A DNA stretch of 64,000 nt from Nostoc mirabile CHAB5784 (GTDB lineage Bacteria; Cyanobacteriota; Cyanobacteriia; Cyanobacteriales; Nostocaceae): assembly GCF_020829645.1 (NCBI RefSeq), contig NZ_JAIVFS010000010.1:62001-126000 (forward strand), read 5' to 3'. The notes beneath the pieces are model-generated. The model was not told the origin of the DNA. It was given only the letters and a program-made list of their open reading frames with translations, and did not search any database. The translations under genes were made by a program, and so were the position numbers. The number at the start of each line of letters is the position of its first letter. The stretch's first letter is position 1. Below, piece after piece: positions 15,980-24,978 of the stretch.

Positions 15980-16918
15980 TTATTGATAGCTATATATCAA
16001 CTTTTTTAAAGTTTTTATTCCTAATCCAATGCCTAGTATATTGCCGATATTAATTGTGGGAGAAAAGGATTCCAACAACGAATGCAGTTCGTTAGCCCAA
16101 AAGCCAAGACTTTTGAGTATTTCCCGCACTTGATAGCCCGTGATAGCGACAACATTTTCTCTAATAAATGTATTACCAAAATCTGCATAACTCTTGCAGG
16201 TGTAAATTACTGCTGGACTGGAGGAGAGTAAATATTGCAGATGTTGTTGGTTAACAAGTAGCGTCCACCATCTTTTCCAATATGGACGCTCAACTACATC
16301 TTGTGGCTGTACTTCTCCCAAGTGGAGTGTTGTTTGGTTAACTTCTAGCACGATACCCTTTGTTATCAGCAACCCGATAAATTGGAAGGAACTGTTAAAG
16401 ATGGGGCGAAATCGTCTTTCACTGTCACTAAATAATACTTCTGCCTGTACACAGGGGGTACTATCCACAGAAACTCCAATCAGGCAAGGATGTTCGCCTG
16501 TCGTATCTTTACGTACTATAACGCGTACTAGTAACCATTTGAACTTGAGTAGTTGGTTCTCAAGGAGAATCTGATGTTTCACCTCAAAGGAACCAATACT
16601 AGTGTTACCTCTAGTTTTCTCTGTTTGTTTTGCCAGTGCTTGACAGAGACTTTCAGCCATGATGAAAATGACAATGTGACCTTGGTTATCTGCAACTGAT
16701 AGTAGATCCAACTGATGGCGCAACTGTAATAGCACTGAAGCTATCTCCGATAAATATGACACGTTTAATGTTATGACTAAGGTATGCATAACTTCAAAAA
16801 TATTGGCTGTTTTCAAGCTAGTTTCTGAAGCTACGAGGATTACCATATCATGCTTGGTGAAGGACTCCACTACCTGCGAAGATGAAAAAGCTAAAACATT
16901 TTTGCCCCGTGCTTCCAT
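15980..16918 (-). pseudogene. Decayed PAS-domain signalling gene remnant
   Basis: The 312-codon frame contains recognisable but eroded PAS/PAC pieces: a PAC-like stretch ending CLIGVSVDSTPCVQAE (about 145-165), a PAS start SERRFRPIFNSSFQFIGLL (about 166-185), and a further PAS fragment LLSSSPAVIYTCKS...FIRENVVAITGYQVREIL (about 230-275). It ends without kinase or output domains. Conserved residues are replaced and the first 130 residues match nothing I recognise. I read it as the remnant of a multi-PAS sensor kinase or GGDEF protein, upstream of the RR-EAL gene on the same strand. It could still be expressed as a short protein. Confidence 0.55.
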
Positions 16919-17432
16919 CAGTGCGACGCCGAATAGCCCGTCGTAAACATCACATCTAATAGTCCTGTTTCCGGCACAAGCATCCGCAGCGAAGGATCAA
17001 TATTGACTCTAAGCTTTGTAGCCTTAGAAGCTGAGGTAAGCTTGCATATATTTTTACAATAACTATTATTAAAAAATAGTTATCTAAAGCTTCTTACCTA
17101 AATATTCTCCAATATTTTGACGCCAAACAAGTAGCAATATTTAGGATATAAACACTATAAAAAGTGTGTCAAGAATTACAAACTAGCTGATATCTAGCTA
17201 GTTGGAAATTGGGTATTGGGCACTTGTACTGAGCGACTTGCCTTGAGCGAAGTCGAAAGGAGTCGAAGTATTGGGCACTGGGCATGGGAAAGAGGACAAG
17301 GAGAATTGGGAACAAGGGGAAAGACTTGTTGCAAGTTCTCACCTCTTGTCACCTTGTCTCCCCTGCCTCTTCTTCAAGAGCCTGCTTCAACCAAGAAATT
17401 CCTTAACCGAACGGTATTGTCTTGCCTCTTCA
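16919..17432. other. Gene-free spacer, partly remnant coding and repeats
   Basis: This 514-bp spacer's first ~120 bp continue open on the minus strand beyond the PAS remnant (reading about CDVYDGLFGVALMEARGK), so the decayed gene may start further upstream. From 17205 on it has degenerate TTGGGCA-type heptamers and a T/C-rich counterpart. No RNA gene recognised. Confidence 0.5.
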
Positions 17433-20249
17433 CTAAGGACGCAACTGCAACCGCCGTTCGCCGTAACGTAATAGCCTTTCTATAGTTACAAGCCGATTTT
17501 CCCAAACTTTGACTTGATAGGAATTTGACTTAAGCTCTTGGCTCATCAATACCCGAAATTGAGACTGGAACCGAGTTAGAGAGGCTCTCGCCACTAATAA
17601 CTTGCTAGGATTCGGGGAAGCAGCAAGCTGATTTAAAGCACTGCGTAGAACTTCTGCCTGGTTGTTAAAAGCTGATATTGTCTGAGCCGGTCTTTGTGGT
17701 AGGTCATTTTGGAAAACAAATTTCCATTCCCGTTGCAGCGCGGTGTAACGAATGGCAGCAGTTTGAAAAGGCTGACGGTGAGGAATAGGTTCACTTGTTG
17801 TCGATTGAATCCTACCTTGGGTGTTACTAAAGAGTTTTTGTAGATCGTTGTTAAAATTCTCTGCGGCAAAGAGTGCATAACCACTAACTGGCAAGTCCCT
17901 TACCAACTGAAGTTGATCGAATGCCCCAATTGTTGGCAAAGAAAGTAAGCGGATTCCTGGTACCAACAAGGTAGATCCCAATTGTTTAGAGGCGATCCAG
18001 GGTTGGGCCAGTCGTTGAAAGCGAGAAGTATCCAGAGCATAAGTCATGGGAACAATTAAATCTACATCCCCCCGCCTTGCCCAATTTTCCCAGTCTTGTT
18101 GAATTTTTTGAATTCGCTCTAGTTCTGGCAAAGGAAATACTGCTACCGACAAAATCAAATTTGGTCGCTTTTGCTTTAACTGCCGTGATAATTGGGCGAC
18201 AAAGCTATCAACTTGCTTGGTGCGAAATGTCGTCCATTTTTGCCACAAGTCTGGTTGGCTAGGGGAAATATTCACTGGATCTACTCCAGTAAGTTGCTGA
18301 AATTGCGCTCTTGCAGCTTTGCCATAGCCGTAGGTTCGACCTGCTGATGGGTCTTGGAAAGGGTAGCGAATGTAGTCTAGCTGTAGACCATCTACGTTAT
18401 AGCGAGTGACAATTTCCTGATACAGTTTCAGTAAGTACTGTCGCACTTCGGGGTTGGCTGGATCGAAGAATGGCTTATTCTGACCAACGGGAATCATGTT
18501 GCCAAGGTTATCGTAGTTTGCCCAATCAGGATGAGCCGCCAGCACTGGCCCTGGATAATCAGGATTAAGGTTGAGAATTTGATTGTGACGTTGGTTACCA
18601 GCAGCAAAAGTCCAAACCCAAGCGTGTAATTCCATGTCGCGCTCATGGGCTAATTTCACCGCATCTGCCAGTGGGTCCCACCCACGAATTAATGGGTTTT
18701 GCTCTTTTGCCACTTGGCTCGGATAAATGGTGTAGCCAGCATTAACAGTTTCAAAGAAGACGGTATTAATCCCAGCTTGAGCTAGGCGATCAAAAATCTG
18801 GGCTAGTCCCGCTTTGCTACCAGCACGAACAATCGTCCCCCGATCTAACCAAACTGCCCGAATTTCTGGTTGAGCTAGTCTTTGATCAACAGGAAACTGC
18901 TGCCACAAAGTCGTTTTAGCTTTCAGCCACTGCTGACGAGCCAGAGCATAGTTTTTCTGGGCAATCAATAGGGGGAAGTTTTTGGCAATTACCTTTACCT
19001 GTGCCAAGGCTTGCTCTTTACTCATGCCTAGCGTCCCCAGTTTAGTTGAGGCTAATTGCGTGGGTTGCTCCTTGAGAGATTGGGAAGTATAGGTGTCCAG
19101 ATGCCTAAAGGACTGCTTGTCTTCAGATGTCACTTCACCAACATTAGCCGCATCGGCTGACACTGTTAAATTAGCGCTTTCCACCCGACCTATCAGATTT
19201 TCTAGCTCTTGCTGGAGAGCGATCGCTTGGTTGTTGTCAATCGGCTCATTGGAGTTGGGTGCAACATCTAAACGCACTGCTTGTTCTAATTGGTCTATAG
19301 CCTCTTGGGAACTTGGGGGTTTGATTGTAGGAAGCGGTTTAGGTATGGGAGCAGTGGCAGTTTTAGGAGGAGATGAGGGGGATGAACTGTCCCTCTGCTC
19401 CCCTGCCCCCTGCCCCCTGCCCCCTGCCCTCTGCCCCCCTGCCTCCTCCACCCTCGGCGCAGCCGCTACCGTTGTCGAGCAATTTGGGGAACCTCCTGCT
19501 ACTTTTTTCATGCGATTCGATGGCGGTGGCGCTGTCAAATAGTGATTGAGAGCAGCTTTTAACCAGGCATTATCTAACCCAGCTGCTGAGGCTGTGTCTG
19601 TTCCCCAGCGCCAGCCCATAAAGGTGGAACGCTCAGTTGTCACTACTGCGGCTGGATTATCTTTGGAATTCCAAACAGCAGGAGATTCACTGCCCATATC
19701 ATTAGGAATCACAACGCCGCCGCGCACTTTGCCAAAGAGTTCAGTTTGATTTGCCCATTCTGGGATCTTGGTTTTTGTGGGTTTTAGCTGTTCTGTGTCA
19801 CTGAGGCTGAATCCCCAATAACCTCCCAAAAGCGATCGCAATAATTGGCGCACTCCGGGCGCTGACAGACTACCTACAGGGCCACTGGCAATCAAACGCC
19901 CTCCCTTACTCATCCATTCTTCAAGAGCGATCGCTTGGGTTGGCGTTAATGTCTCGACATTTGGCAAAAATAATACCCGGCGATCGCCCCAATCTGCCCC
20001 ACTCCTTACATCAGCTAGGGAAATTACACAATATTTTGCCCCTATTGTCTGTAAGCGGTCAGTTATCCCTCTCCATTGATTTGCATTTTCTTGACCATAC
20101 ACTACGCTCAATACAGGTTCTTCAGTCGCCGCCGTTACTGGCAAAATACTAAAACTATTTAAAATCAAAAAGTTAAAACTTAAAATGAAGAATCCGGCTT
20201 TTTTTATTTGTAAATTTGCCTTTTTATGATATTTTTTCTGATTCTTCAC
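17433..20249 (-). CDS. Secreted GHL10-type glycosyl hydrolase-like protein
   Basis: This 938-aa protein has an N-terminal signal sequence (hydrophobic about 18-40, cleavage near VTAA). A flavodoxin/ThuA-like region follows (about 45-160). A low-complexity linker (about 270-310) is encoded by repeat-derived sequence. The central catalytic-type domain, the glycosyl hydrolase-like 10 family, runs from about 470 to 800 (EIRAVWLDRGT, ITVFFETVNAG-like, DGLQLDYIRYP, DVDLIVPMTYA). A C-terminal helical region follows. It likely acts on cell-wall or exopolysaccharide glycans outside the cytoplasm. The family is widespread in cyanobacteria; the substrate is unproven. Confidence 0.85.
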   Translation of the reverse strand: MKNQKKYHKKANLQIKKAGFFILSFNFLILNSFSILPVTAATEEPVLSVVYGQENANQWRGITDRLQTIGAKYCVISLADVRSGADWGDRRVLFLPNVETLTPTQAIALEEWMSKGGRLIASGPVGSLSAPGVRQLLRSLLGGYWGFSLSDTEQLKPTKTKIPEWANQTELFGKVRGGVVIPNDMGSESPAVWNSKDNPAAVVTTERSTFMGWRWGTDTASAAGLDNAWLKAALNHYLTAPPPSNRMKKVAGGSPNCSTTVAAAPRVEEAGGQRAGGRGQGAGEQRDSSSPSSPPKTATAPIPKPLPTIKPPSSQEAIDQLEQAVRLDVAPNSNEPIDNNQAIALQQELENLIGRVESANLTVSADAANVGEVTSEDKQSFRHLDTYTSQSLKEQPTQLASTKLGTLGMSKEQALAQVKVIAKNFPLLIAQKNYALARQQWLKAKTTLWQQFPVDQRLAQPEIRAVWLDRGTIVRAGSKAGLAQIFDRLAQAGINTVFFETVNAGYTIYPSQVAKEQNPLIRGWDPLADAVKLAHERDMELHAWVWTFAAGNQRHNQILNLNPDYPGPVLAAHPDWANYDNLGNMIPVGQNKPFFDPANPEVRQYLLKLYQEIVTRYNVDGLQLDYIRYPFQDPSAGRTYGYGKAARAQFQQLTGVDPVNISPSQPDLWQKWTTFRTKQVDSFVAQLSRQLKQKRPNLILSVAVFPLPELERIQKIQQDWENWARRGDVDLIVPMTYALDTSRFQRLAQPWIASKQLGSTLLVPGIRLLSLPTIGAFDQLQLVRDLPVSGYALFAAENFNNDLQKLFSNTQGRIQSTTSEPIPHRQPFQTAAIRYTALQREWKFVFQNDLPQRPAQTISAFNNQAEVLRSALNQLAASPNPSKLLVARASLTRFQSQFRVLMSQELKSNSYQVKVWENRLVTIERLLRYGERRLQLRP

Positions 20250-20346
20250 TACTGACTCCTCAGCGAATTAGTTATTAGGTATTACTTCTTATTTATCATC
20301 TAGCATAACAATAAATTACCTCCGAAAAACGACTGATTTTTGATAA

Positions 20347-21687
20347 CTAAACTTGAGCAACATTGAAAATGCATGTTTTTATTAAATCTTCAACTCCTGC
20401 TACCGGAAAAATTTTTGTATTCAGTTTGCTAGCTAATTCCTCAATACTCATATCATCTAAAAACACTGATTCACCATTTTTTAACATGACATTTGGTAGC
20501 AAAATACCATCACCTAAATCTTGCCCTTTTAGATTTAAAAGCAAATCATGACCAGTTAGTAATCCGGTTACACTGATATTTTGTCCCCAATAATCACTAC
20601 ATAAAGCACGCATATTTACTTCTAAACCTTCAACAGAATTTAAGCGTTTCAAAATGGGTTGAAATGCTTTTTCTACGGCGTTGCCTACTATCCAAGTGAA
20701 CTTTCTTTGAGGATATACTTTTGGCGGTAGTAATTCTGCTGCAACGGTGGCAAATTGCTTGATAAATAATTGAATCGAACCAACTCCGTTATCAATTTGG
20801 GGATATTCTCCATATTCAGATTCGCTAGGTAATTCCTCACCTGCAATCAAAAACCACTCATCGGCTAACCAAACAACGCTAGAACCAAGTTTTTGGCGAA
20901 ATTGCCGCGAGAGGATTCGCACTTGGGAAATCACTTCTTTTGCTTTTTCCCTAGTTACGGGTATGAGTTCGTCTTCTGGAGGCCGAAACCGTGTCAACCC
21001 AACTGGCACAACTGCCACCGATGCCACCGCAGGCACTTCACCAGTATGAAAGGACGCTAAATCTTTGAGGGTTTGTTCCAGGTGTTTGCCATCATTTATA
21101 CCAGGACAAACAACTACTTGAGCATGAATTTGTAGTCGCCTTTCTTGAAACCACTTGAGTTGTTGCAAGATTTGTCCCGCACGCGGATTTTTCAGCAGTC
21201 TAATTCTTACTTCTGCCTTGGTAGCATGAACAGAAACATACAACGGAGACAAGCGCATTTGCTCAATCCGCTGCCATTCTCTTTCTGGCAAATTAGTTAG
21301 GGTAAGATAAGAGCCGTACAAAAAGCTCAGACGGTAATCGTCATCTTTTAAGTACAAGCTGGTGCGCTTACCTGGTGGCTGTTGGTCAATAAAGCAAAAT
21401 GGACAGCGATTGTTGCACTGAATTAAGCCATCAAATAGGGCAGTTTCAAATTCTAGCCCTAAGTCTTGATCGTAATCTTTTTCGATTTCCAGGCTATGAG
21501 TTTTACCAGCAGCGTCTAAAACTTCTAATTCCAAAACTTCATCAGCACACAAAAACTGATAATCAATTAAATCACGGGGACGTATACCATTGATAGCAAC
21601 GATCGCATCCCCAGCTTCAAAGCCAATTTCTGCGGCTATTGAGTCTGGAAGAACCTTGGTAATTCGGACAGGATTAATGGTACTCAT
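20347..21687 (-). CDS. Cyanobacterial PDZ-radical SAM (DUF512) protein
   Basis: This 446-aa protein is counted from the ATG at 21687; the frame runs 20 codons further upstream, but that part is repeat-derived spacer. A PDZ-like N-terminus (about 1-45) precedes a radical SAM motif CNNRCPFC (C91, C95, C98), a long radical SAM core and a C-terminal DUF512 region. This matches the family of conserved Fe-S proteins found in essentially all cyanobacteria, related to the Nfn/DUF512 clostridial proteins. The function is unknown. uppP lies upstream on the same strand. Confidence 0.88.
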   Translation of the reverse strand: MSTINPVRITKVLPDSIAAEIGFEAGDAIVAINGIRPRDLIDYQFLCADEVLELEVLDAAGKTHSLEIEKDYDQDLGLEFETALFDGLIQCNNRCPFCFIDQQPPGKRTSLYLKDDDYRLSFLYGSYLTLTNLPEREWQRIEQMRLSPLYVSVHATKAEVRIRLLKNPRAGQILQQLKWFQERRLQIHAQVVVCPGINDGKHLEQTLKDLASFHTGEVPAVASVAVVPVGLTRFRPPEDELIPVTREKAKEVISQVRILSRQFRQKLGSSVVWLADEWFLIAGEELPSESEYGEYPQIDNGVGSIQLFIKQFATVAAELLPPKVYPQRKFTWIVGNAVEKAFQPILKRLNSVEGLEVNMRALCSDYWGQNISVTGLLTGHDLLLNLKGQDLGDGILLPNVMLKNGESVFLDDMSIEELASKLNTKIFPVAGVEDLIKTCIFNVAQV

Positions 21688-21780
21688 TGGGTATAGGGCA
21701 TTGAGCATGGGGCATTGGAATGGGGCATTAGTCATTTGCTTCTTCACTAATGACTAATGACCAATGACTAACGACTATTA
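21609..21780. repeat. Degenerate heptamer spacer between uppP and the radical SAM gene
   Basis: From about 21688 the spacer holds GGGCATT-type and CTAATGA-type heptamer variants. These create the spurious 20-codon upstream extension of the radical SAM frame. The part before 21688 is coding. Confidence 0.4.
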
Positions 21781-21784
21781 TGAA

Positions 21785-22609
21785 TTATCCTTTCCAACCT
21801 GCTGCGATCGCAGCTAAAATAGCGCTGCCGAATGCTAATCTATACCAAACAAAAACTAAAGTGTTTTTGGTTGCTAAATACTTGATTAAGAATGCAATTG
21901 ATAGGTAGGAAAAAATCAAGGTTGAAATAATCCCTACAATTAATAGTCCAACAATGTTATCTGGCAACTGTTGGGCTTCAAATAAATTGAAGATTTTCAG
22001 ACTTTTATACAGCGTAGCAATGGTAAGAGTTGGAAACCCTAATAAAAATGAGAATTTCGCTGCTGTATCGCGTTCTAATCCTAAAAATAAGGCAGTCGTC
22101 AAGGTCGAGCCAGAACGAGAAACGCCCGGAATTAAAGCAAGTGTTTGTCCCAATCCAACTAAAATACCATCCCGAATCTGCAATGAATTAAAATCTCGCT
22201 TGCGAGTGCCAATTTTTTCTGCCAAAGCTAGTAAAAGTGCCATGATAATTGACATTATGGCAATAATTAATGCGCTTTCTGGTAGAACGTCTTTCAAAAT
22301 AAACCCGAAAAGTAAGGCAGGCATTGTTCCTACTACAATACCGACAATAATTTTCCACTCCTCACGTTGCCAGTCTTTGTCTTTTAGTGCTTCGATTCCA
22401 CCTTTGACAATATTAGAAATCAGCGACCAAAAATAGCCCACAATTGCTATAACGCTGCCAAATTGAATTGCATCGACAAAATCTTTAGAACCTAGTTCTT
22501 TCCAACCAAATACCTTGGTCACAATCAGAAGATGTGCAGTGCTGCTGATTGGCAAAAACTCTGTAACACCTTGAACAATACCCAAAATAAAAGCTTGAAT
22601 AAACTCCAT
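21785..22609 (-). CDS. uppP: Undecaprenyl-diphosphatase UppP (BacA)
   Basis: This 274-aa polytopic membrane protein carries both family signatures: EFLPISSTAHL near the N-terminus and PGVSRSGST in the middle. It dephosphorylates undecaprenyl diphosphate to recycle the lipid carrier for peptidoglycan and polysaccharide synthesis and gives bacitracin tolerance. The ATG at 22609 is preferred to a TTG one codon upstream because family members begin MEFxQAFILGIVQG. Confidence 0.95.
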   Translation of the reverse strand: MEFIQAFILGIVQGVTEFLPISSTAHLLIVTKVFGWKELGSKDFVDAIQFGSVIAIVGYFWSLISNIVKGGIEALKDKDWQREEWKIIVGIVVGTMPALLFGFILKDVLPESALIIAIMSIIMALLLALAEKIGTRKRDFNSLQIRDGILVGLGQTLALIPGVSRSGSTLTTALFLGLERDTAAKFSFLLGFPTLTIATLYKSLKIFNLFEAQQLPDNIVGLLIVGIISTLIFSYLSIAFLIKYLATKNTLVFVWYRLAFGSAILAAIAAGWKG

Positions 22610-23065
22610 CAATTAATACCTTTTTCCTGTTGTAGACATCATTACTTAGGTGGAGATGTTAATTTATATACTTTTTGCTGCACCCGATATTATAGAAAAT
22701 TCCGCTTTACTAAATCAATAACACCATCCAAGACGCTGGCCATGTTCTTACACCCACTTCAATAAGTCAACGAAATTTTGGCAATTCATCAAACTTTAAT
22801 ATTTACTGGACTGATGCCATTGACTTTTTACCCGTTACATTTACCTTCCATCTCTCTGTAGTTCTTTGTAAATGCGAACTACAGAGGAGTTCTGTAAATA
22901 AGGCAACTTGAGTGAATAAGTCTAGTGCAGAATATTTTGTTTGGCTTGCGCCAGCACTCCCGGAAATTTCAGTATAATTACAATGCCCCAGGCAATCCCC
23001 CGGGGGGGGATTTAAAAATGTGATATCTTAAATAAAATAAAGTTTAGTAACAAATATTAAAAACT
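22610..23065. other. Gene-free spacer with a hairpin
   Basis: This 456-bp spacer holds a perfect inverted repeat CTGTAGTTC...GAACTACAG at about 22857-22885 (stem 9 bp, no T-run) and a G-run within CCCCCGGGGGGGG near 23000. A TATAAT at about 22972 could be a -10 box for the downstream gene but has no matching -35. Nothing else is recognised. Confidence 0.45.
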
Positions 23066-23845
23066 TTGATTAATAATACACTATCCTCCTACACTGCTTC
23101 TACCCCTTCTATTGATACCGAGTTAGATTTAACTGTTACTAGGCAGAAGGGCATCAAGCAATTAGAATCTACACTCTCCTGCTCTTTGTCTCTTCCCTTA
23201 TCTATTTCTGCCGGACAAACTTGGTTAGTGTTTGGGGCGGCGGTATTTTTGGTAACAGTACCAGTATTTGTAGAAGCGCCAATAGTGCGATCGCTACCAA
23301 GCCTAAGTTTAGCGCTGGCAGCATTTTGGGTGTGGCTAAGTTTTACCTTAATGTCACGTCCTGCGACTTATGTATGGGGAGATTTACTCTTAGGATTTAG
23401 CTGGAGTTGGTTAGCAGGAGCTATTTACTGGGGCTGGTTACGTTGGGAACCTGCATGGCATCTGCCTGTGGAATCTATAGGATTACCGTTTGCTTGCTGG
23501 TGTTTGGCAAAGAATTGGGGCAAGGTTGGTAACTGGTTTTATTTAGGTTCTTTACTAGGTACAGTCTTAACCGACGTATATTTCTATATAGCAGACTTGA
23601 TGCCCTATTGGCGGCAAATTATGAGAGTAGATGCAGATTTAGCACCGCAAATATTACAAAATGCTCTGATGCAAGTACAAACGCCTTGGGGACAAAGTTG
23701 GGCCATATTTCTCGCCTTAGTCCTGTTGACAATCGGAATTTTACCTTTAGTCCGAAAGCAAAGACACTGGTATGCCTTTAGTGGCGCAGTTTTAAGCACA
23801 ATTTTGGTAGACAGCCTATTTTTGTTAGCTGCGATCGCAGCGTGA
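23066..23845 (+). CDS. DUF3120 membrane protein
   Basis: This 259-aa protein has a polar N-terminal tail (about 1-45) and then about six hydrophobic segments. It matches the cyanobacteria-specific DUF3120 family (segments VPVFVEAPIVRSLP, LLLGFSWSWLAGAIYWGWLR, VLTDVYFY). The only start giving the complete protein is TTG at 23066; no in-frame ATG exists before residue 95. Function unknown. An inverted repeat at 23908-23935 follows the gene. Confidence 0.75.
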   Translation: MINNTLSSYTASTPSIDTELDLTVTRQKGIKQLESTLSCSLSLPLSISAGQTWLVFGAAVFLVTVPVFVEAPIVRSLPSLSLALAAFWVWLSFTLMSRPATYVWGDLLLGFSWSWLAGAIYWGWLRWEPAWHLPVESIGLPFACWCLAKNWGKVGNWFYLGSLLGTVLTDVYFYIADLMPYWRQIMRVDADLAPQILQNALMQVQTPWGQSWAIFLALVLLTIGILPLVRKQRHWYAFSGAVLSTILVDSLFLLAAIAA

Positions 23846-24383
23846 AGGAGGCTGGAGGTTGTAACAATCGTGTAGGCTTCTGTTAGCAAAACTTTTTCCA
23901 GCCCAGTCTACAGCACATCAAGAATGATGCTGTAGATGATTAATAAGTTAAGAAATATTACATAACAGTCCATCACTATCAACTCATCTTGCTAGGGTTT
24001 TCGGTATTAGACATTTGACGGTTTCGTGTCTGCTTAAGAAGTAGAATTAGCCACCCCGAAAAGATTTCCTCTAGCTGGGAATGCTACCAGGATCATGGAT
24101 ACAACGCTATTGCAGCTATGCAGGTACTCTTACCACGATGAAAATTTTTGGCAAAAGTATAGTTAAACCCACTAACGGCAAATATTGTGGATATTAATAC
24201 GCTGTATATTAGTTTCTGATGACTGCTGTGTTAATTAAGCTATCAGGTTTTGTCCTTTGTCCTTTATCCTTTGTCCTTGGCACTCTCACGAATGACTAAT
24301 GACTAATGACTAATGACTAATGACTAATGACTGCTGTTAGCTTAAAACTTTTATTTCTGTTTGATGGAAAGAGGTAGAAAATC
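23846..24383. other. Gene-free spacer upstream of psbU
   Basis: This 538-bp spacer contains a CTACAGCA/TGCTGTAG hairpin (23908-23935, 12-base loop, no U-tract), which may end the DUF3120 transcript. It also contains a 6-copy AATGACT array at 24291-24332, 52 bp before psbU. No gene or RNA recognised. Confidence 0.5.
24291..24332. repeat. STRR heptamer array, 6 x AATGACT
   Basis: Six perfect tandem copies upstream of psbU. The same unit forms arrays at 34821-34879 and 42404-42434. Confidence 0.95.
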
Positions 24384-24812
24384 GTGAAAGGATTGGCGCG
24401 TTTATTAACAGTGTTTAGCTTGTTACTTAGTTGCTGGGGATGGTTGGGAACAACTCAGATAGCCCAAGCTGCTAGTTTCAACAGTTTTGCATTTCCTCAA
24501 GTCCCAATTCTGGCAATTGAGCGGCAGAATCGGGCAGATGCAAAGCTAGGAACGGAATTTGGTAAAAAAATTGATTTGAATAATACCAACGTCCGAGCTT
24601 TTCAACAGTATCCAGGGCTTTATCCCACCTTGGCTAAGAAAATCATCACAAATGCTCCCTACAAAAATGTAGAGGATGTATTGGATCTTCCAGGATTGAG
24701 CGATCGCCAGAAACAAACCCTGCAAGCCAACTTGGATAACTTCACTGTGACAGAACTAGAACCTGCCTTCAACGAGGGAGACGATCGCTTTAACAATGGC
24801 ATCTACAGATAA
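24384..24812 (+). CDS. psbU: PsbU, photosystem II 12 kDa extrinsic protein
   Basis: This 142-aa protein starts at GTG with a good ribosome-binding site (AAAGAGG, 9 bp upstream). A thylakoid-lumen signal peptide ends near AQAAS (about residue 30), leaving a mature ~12 kDa protein with a helix-hairpin-helix-like region ([27 protein letters not shown]). PsbU binds the lumenal side of photosystem II and stabilises the oxygen-evolving manganese cluster. Identity is certain. Confidence 0.97.
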   Translation: MKGLARLLTVFSLLLSCWGWLGTTQIAQAASFNSFAFPQVPILAIERQNRADAKLGTEFGKKIDLNNTNVRAFQQYPGLYPTLAKKIITNAPYKNVEDVLDLPGLSDRQKQTLQANLDNFTVTELEPAFNEGDDRFNNGIYR

Positions 24813-24869
24813 CTGCACGTTGCAGTTAATGTAGCAAATAGCAGCCCACTCCTGATTCTAGAGAGTGGG
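24811..24869 (+). terminator. Two hairpins after psbU
   Basis: AACTGCA-CGT-TGCAGTT (24811-24827) overlaps the stop codon, and CCCACTC...GAGTGGG (24845-24869) follows. Neither has a T-run, so termination or mRNA 3'-end protection is inferred only. Confidence 0.4.
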
Positions 24870-24876
24870 ACATGAT

Positions 24877-24970
24877 ATGAGTTATGAGTTAGGAGTTATG
24901 AGTTAGGAGTTATGACTTTTTAACTTCTCACTTCTAACTCGTCACTTCTAACTCCTCACTTCTAACTCCC
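24877..24970. repeat. Inverted heptamer arrays upstream of nadB
   Basis: GAGTTAT/GAGTTAG units (24877-24915) are followed by their complements (TCTAACTCC, TCTCACT; 24925-24970), forming a long imperfect inverted repeat ending 9 bp before the nadB start. Confidence 0.8.
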
Positions 24971-24978
24971 CCATTACC

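Noticed and set aside
19093-19542. 149-codon + strand frame opposite the GHL10-type gene
   Set aside because: Antisense shadow, partly made of C-rich repeat translation.
21688-21747. Upstream 20-codon extension of the radical SAM protein
   Set aside because: Encoded by degenerate heptamer spacer; the conserved protein begins at the ATG at 21687.
22971-22977. TATAAT as a sigma-70 promoter of the DUF3120 gene
   Set aside because: No -35 box at suitable spacing, so it is mentioned only in the spacer entry.
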